A stretch of 52,797 nt of DNA from Allorhodopirellula solitaria. GTDB lineage: Bacteria > Planctomycetota > Planctomycetia > Pirellulales > Pirellulaceae. The stretch is taken from assembly GCF_007859855.1 (NCBI RefSeq), contig NZ_SJPK01000020.1:1-52797 (forward strand), written 5' to 3'. The translations under genes and the position numbers were made by a program. The notes beneath the pieces are model-generated. The model searched no databases. It worked only from the letters and a program-made list of their open reading frames with translations, and was not told where the DNA came from. Below, piece by piece: positions 52,512-52,797 of this stretch (positions are counted from its first letter, which is position 1; each line of letters starts with the position of its first letter).

Positions 52512-52570
52512 GCCGCGGCTGCTGACGGAGCGATTGGGACGGGCAGAGTTGTGTTGACTTTGTTGTGCAT
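52508..52570 (-). CDS. Possible 20-codon leader peptide before tilS
   Basis: ATG at 52570 (MHNKVNTTLPVPIAPSAAAA), with GGAAAG about 8 bases upstream and a TGA that overlaps the tilS ATG (ATGA). The arrangement would allow translational coupling. The peptide has no known relative and may be chance. Confidence 0.25.
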   Translation of the reverse strand: MHNKVNTTLPVPIAPSAAAA

Positions 52571-52797
52571 GGTTGGGCTTTCCGACGTCAATGCGATCCC
52601 ACTCCCACCGAACTCAAGAAATAGCGGTTCATCCGACGGAAGCGTGCGCAGAGCACAGCGGAAGGTTTTGGAGTACTGTCATATCCAGAACGAAAATTTG
52701 CAGTGCGCGCGTACGCTCAGCGGCACCACCAATAGGGTAGCTTTTTCGACACTCAAAGTCCACTGTTTGTCGGCCAGCCAGCACGGCTCGGTTAGCT
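52571..52797. other. Window end, no gene seen
   Basis: About 230 bases to the window border. No frame with a ribosome binding site or a domain was found on either strand. Confidence 0.3.

Overview
The window looks like a chromosomal segment of a planctomycete, most likely a Pirellulaceae member close to Rhodopirellula. This is inferred from a poly-serine protein, a small protein beginning MNPYQP, a decayed MPRQA(R/H)GE-type transposase family I associate with this group, a UvrC without its C-terminal HhH domain, and many short dispersed palindromic repeats. I see no rRNA, tRNA or CRISPR. No species can be fixed from sequence alone.

Positions 1-9150 are accessory DNA. They hold a transposase tail, a secreted protein, a two-gene operon for a poly-serine protein and a membrane-anchored partner, a methyltransferase, and three nearly identical REP-associated tyrosine transposase (RAYT) genes. 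Each RAYT gene is flanked by inverted copies of one short repeat, and the repeat ends pile up into arrays of truncated, nested units. A GLIC-like pentameric ligand-gated ion channel (9344-10561, minus) sits between two decayed transposases that face each other, each preceded at its outer side by the same AGGGACAGGCA end.

From about 11 kb the segment is mostly core genome: a secreted esterase, uvrC-hflX-SDR (plus), a serine hydrolase and a lactonase-like propeller (minus), glyA-response regulator-unknown protein (plus, translationally coupled), two secreted peptidyl-prolyl isomerases and a toroid-repeat protein (minus), a CaCA exchanger (plus) and an aldehyde dehydrogenase (minus).

Positions 31.7-43.0 kb, all minus, hold the most interesting chromosomal system: a circularly permuted ATP-grasp protein, an alpha-E protein, a 1135-residue transglutaminase-DUF2126 protein, an ATP-grasp/alpha-E fusion and a second transglutaminase, followed by a flavoprotein. 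This is two sets of a predicted amidoligase/transglutaminase peptide-modification pathway in one gene string.

The right end holds rnpA, ferritin, and a minus-strand housekeeping string: tilS, bcp, an Hsp70, map, an S41 protease, a periplasmic metal-binding protein and a CbiX-type chelatase. Between the core genes lie four MITE-like elements with related inverted ends but two different interiors. One interior carries four hairpins, each with a CTTGY-type five-base loop, and shows a compensatory stem change between copies. A separate repeat family carries a perfect 24-bp inverted repeat.
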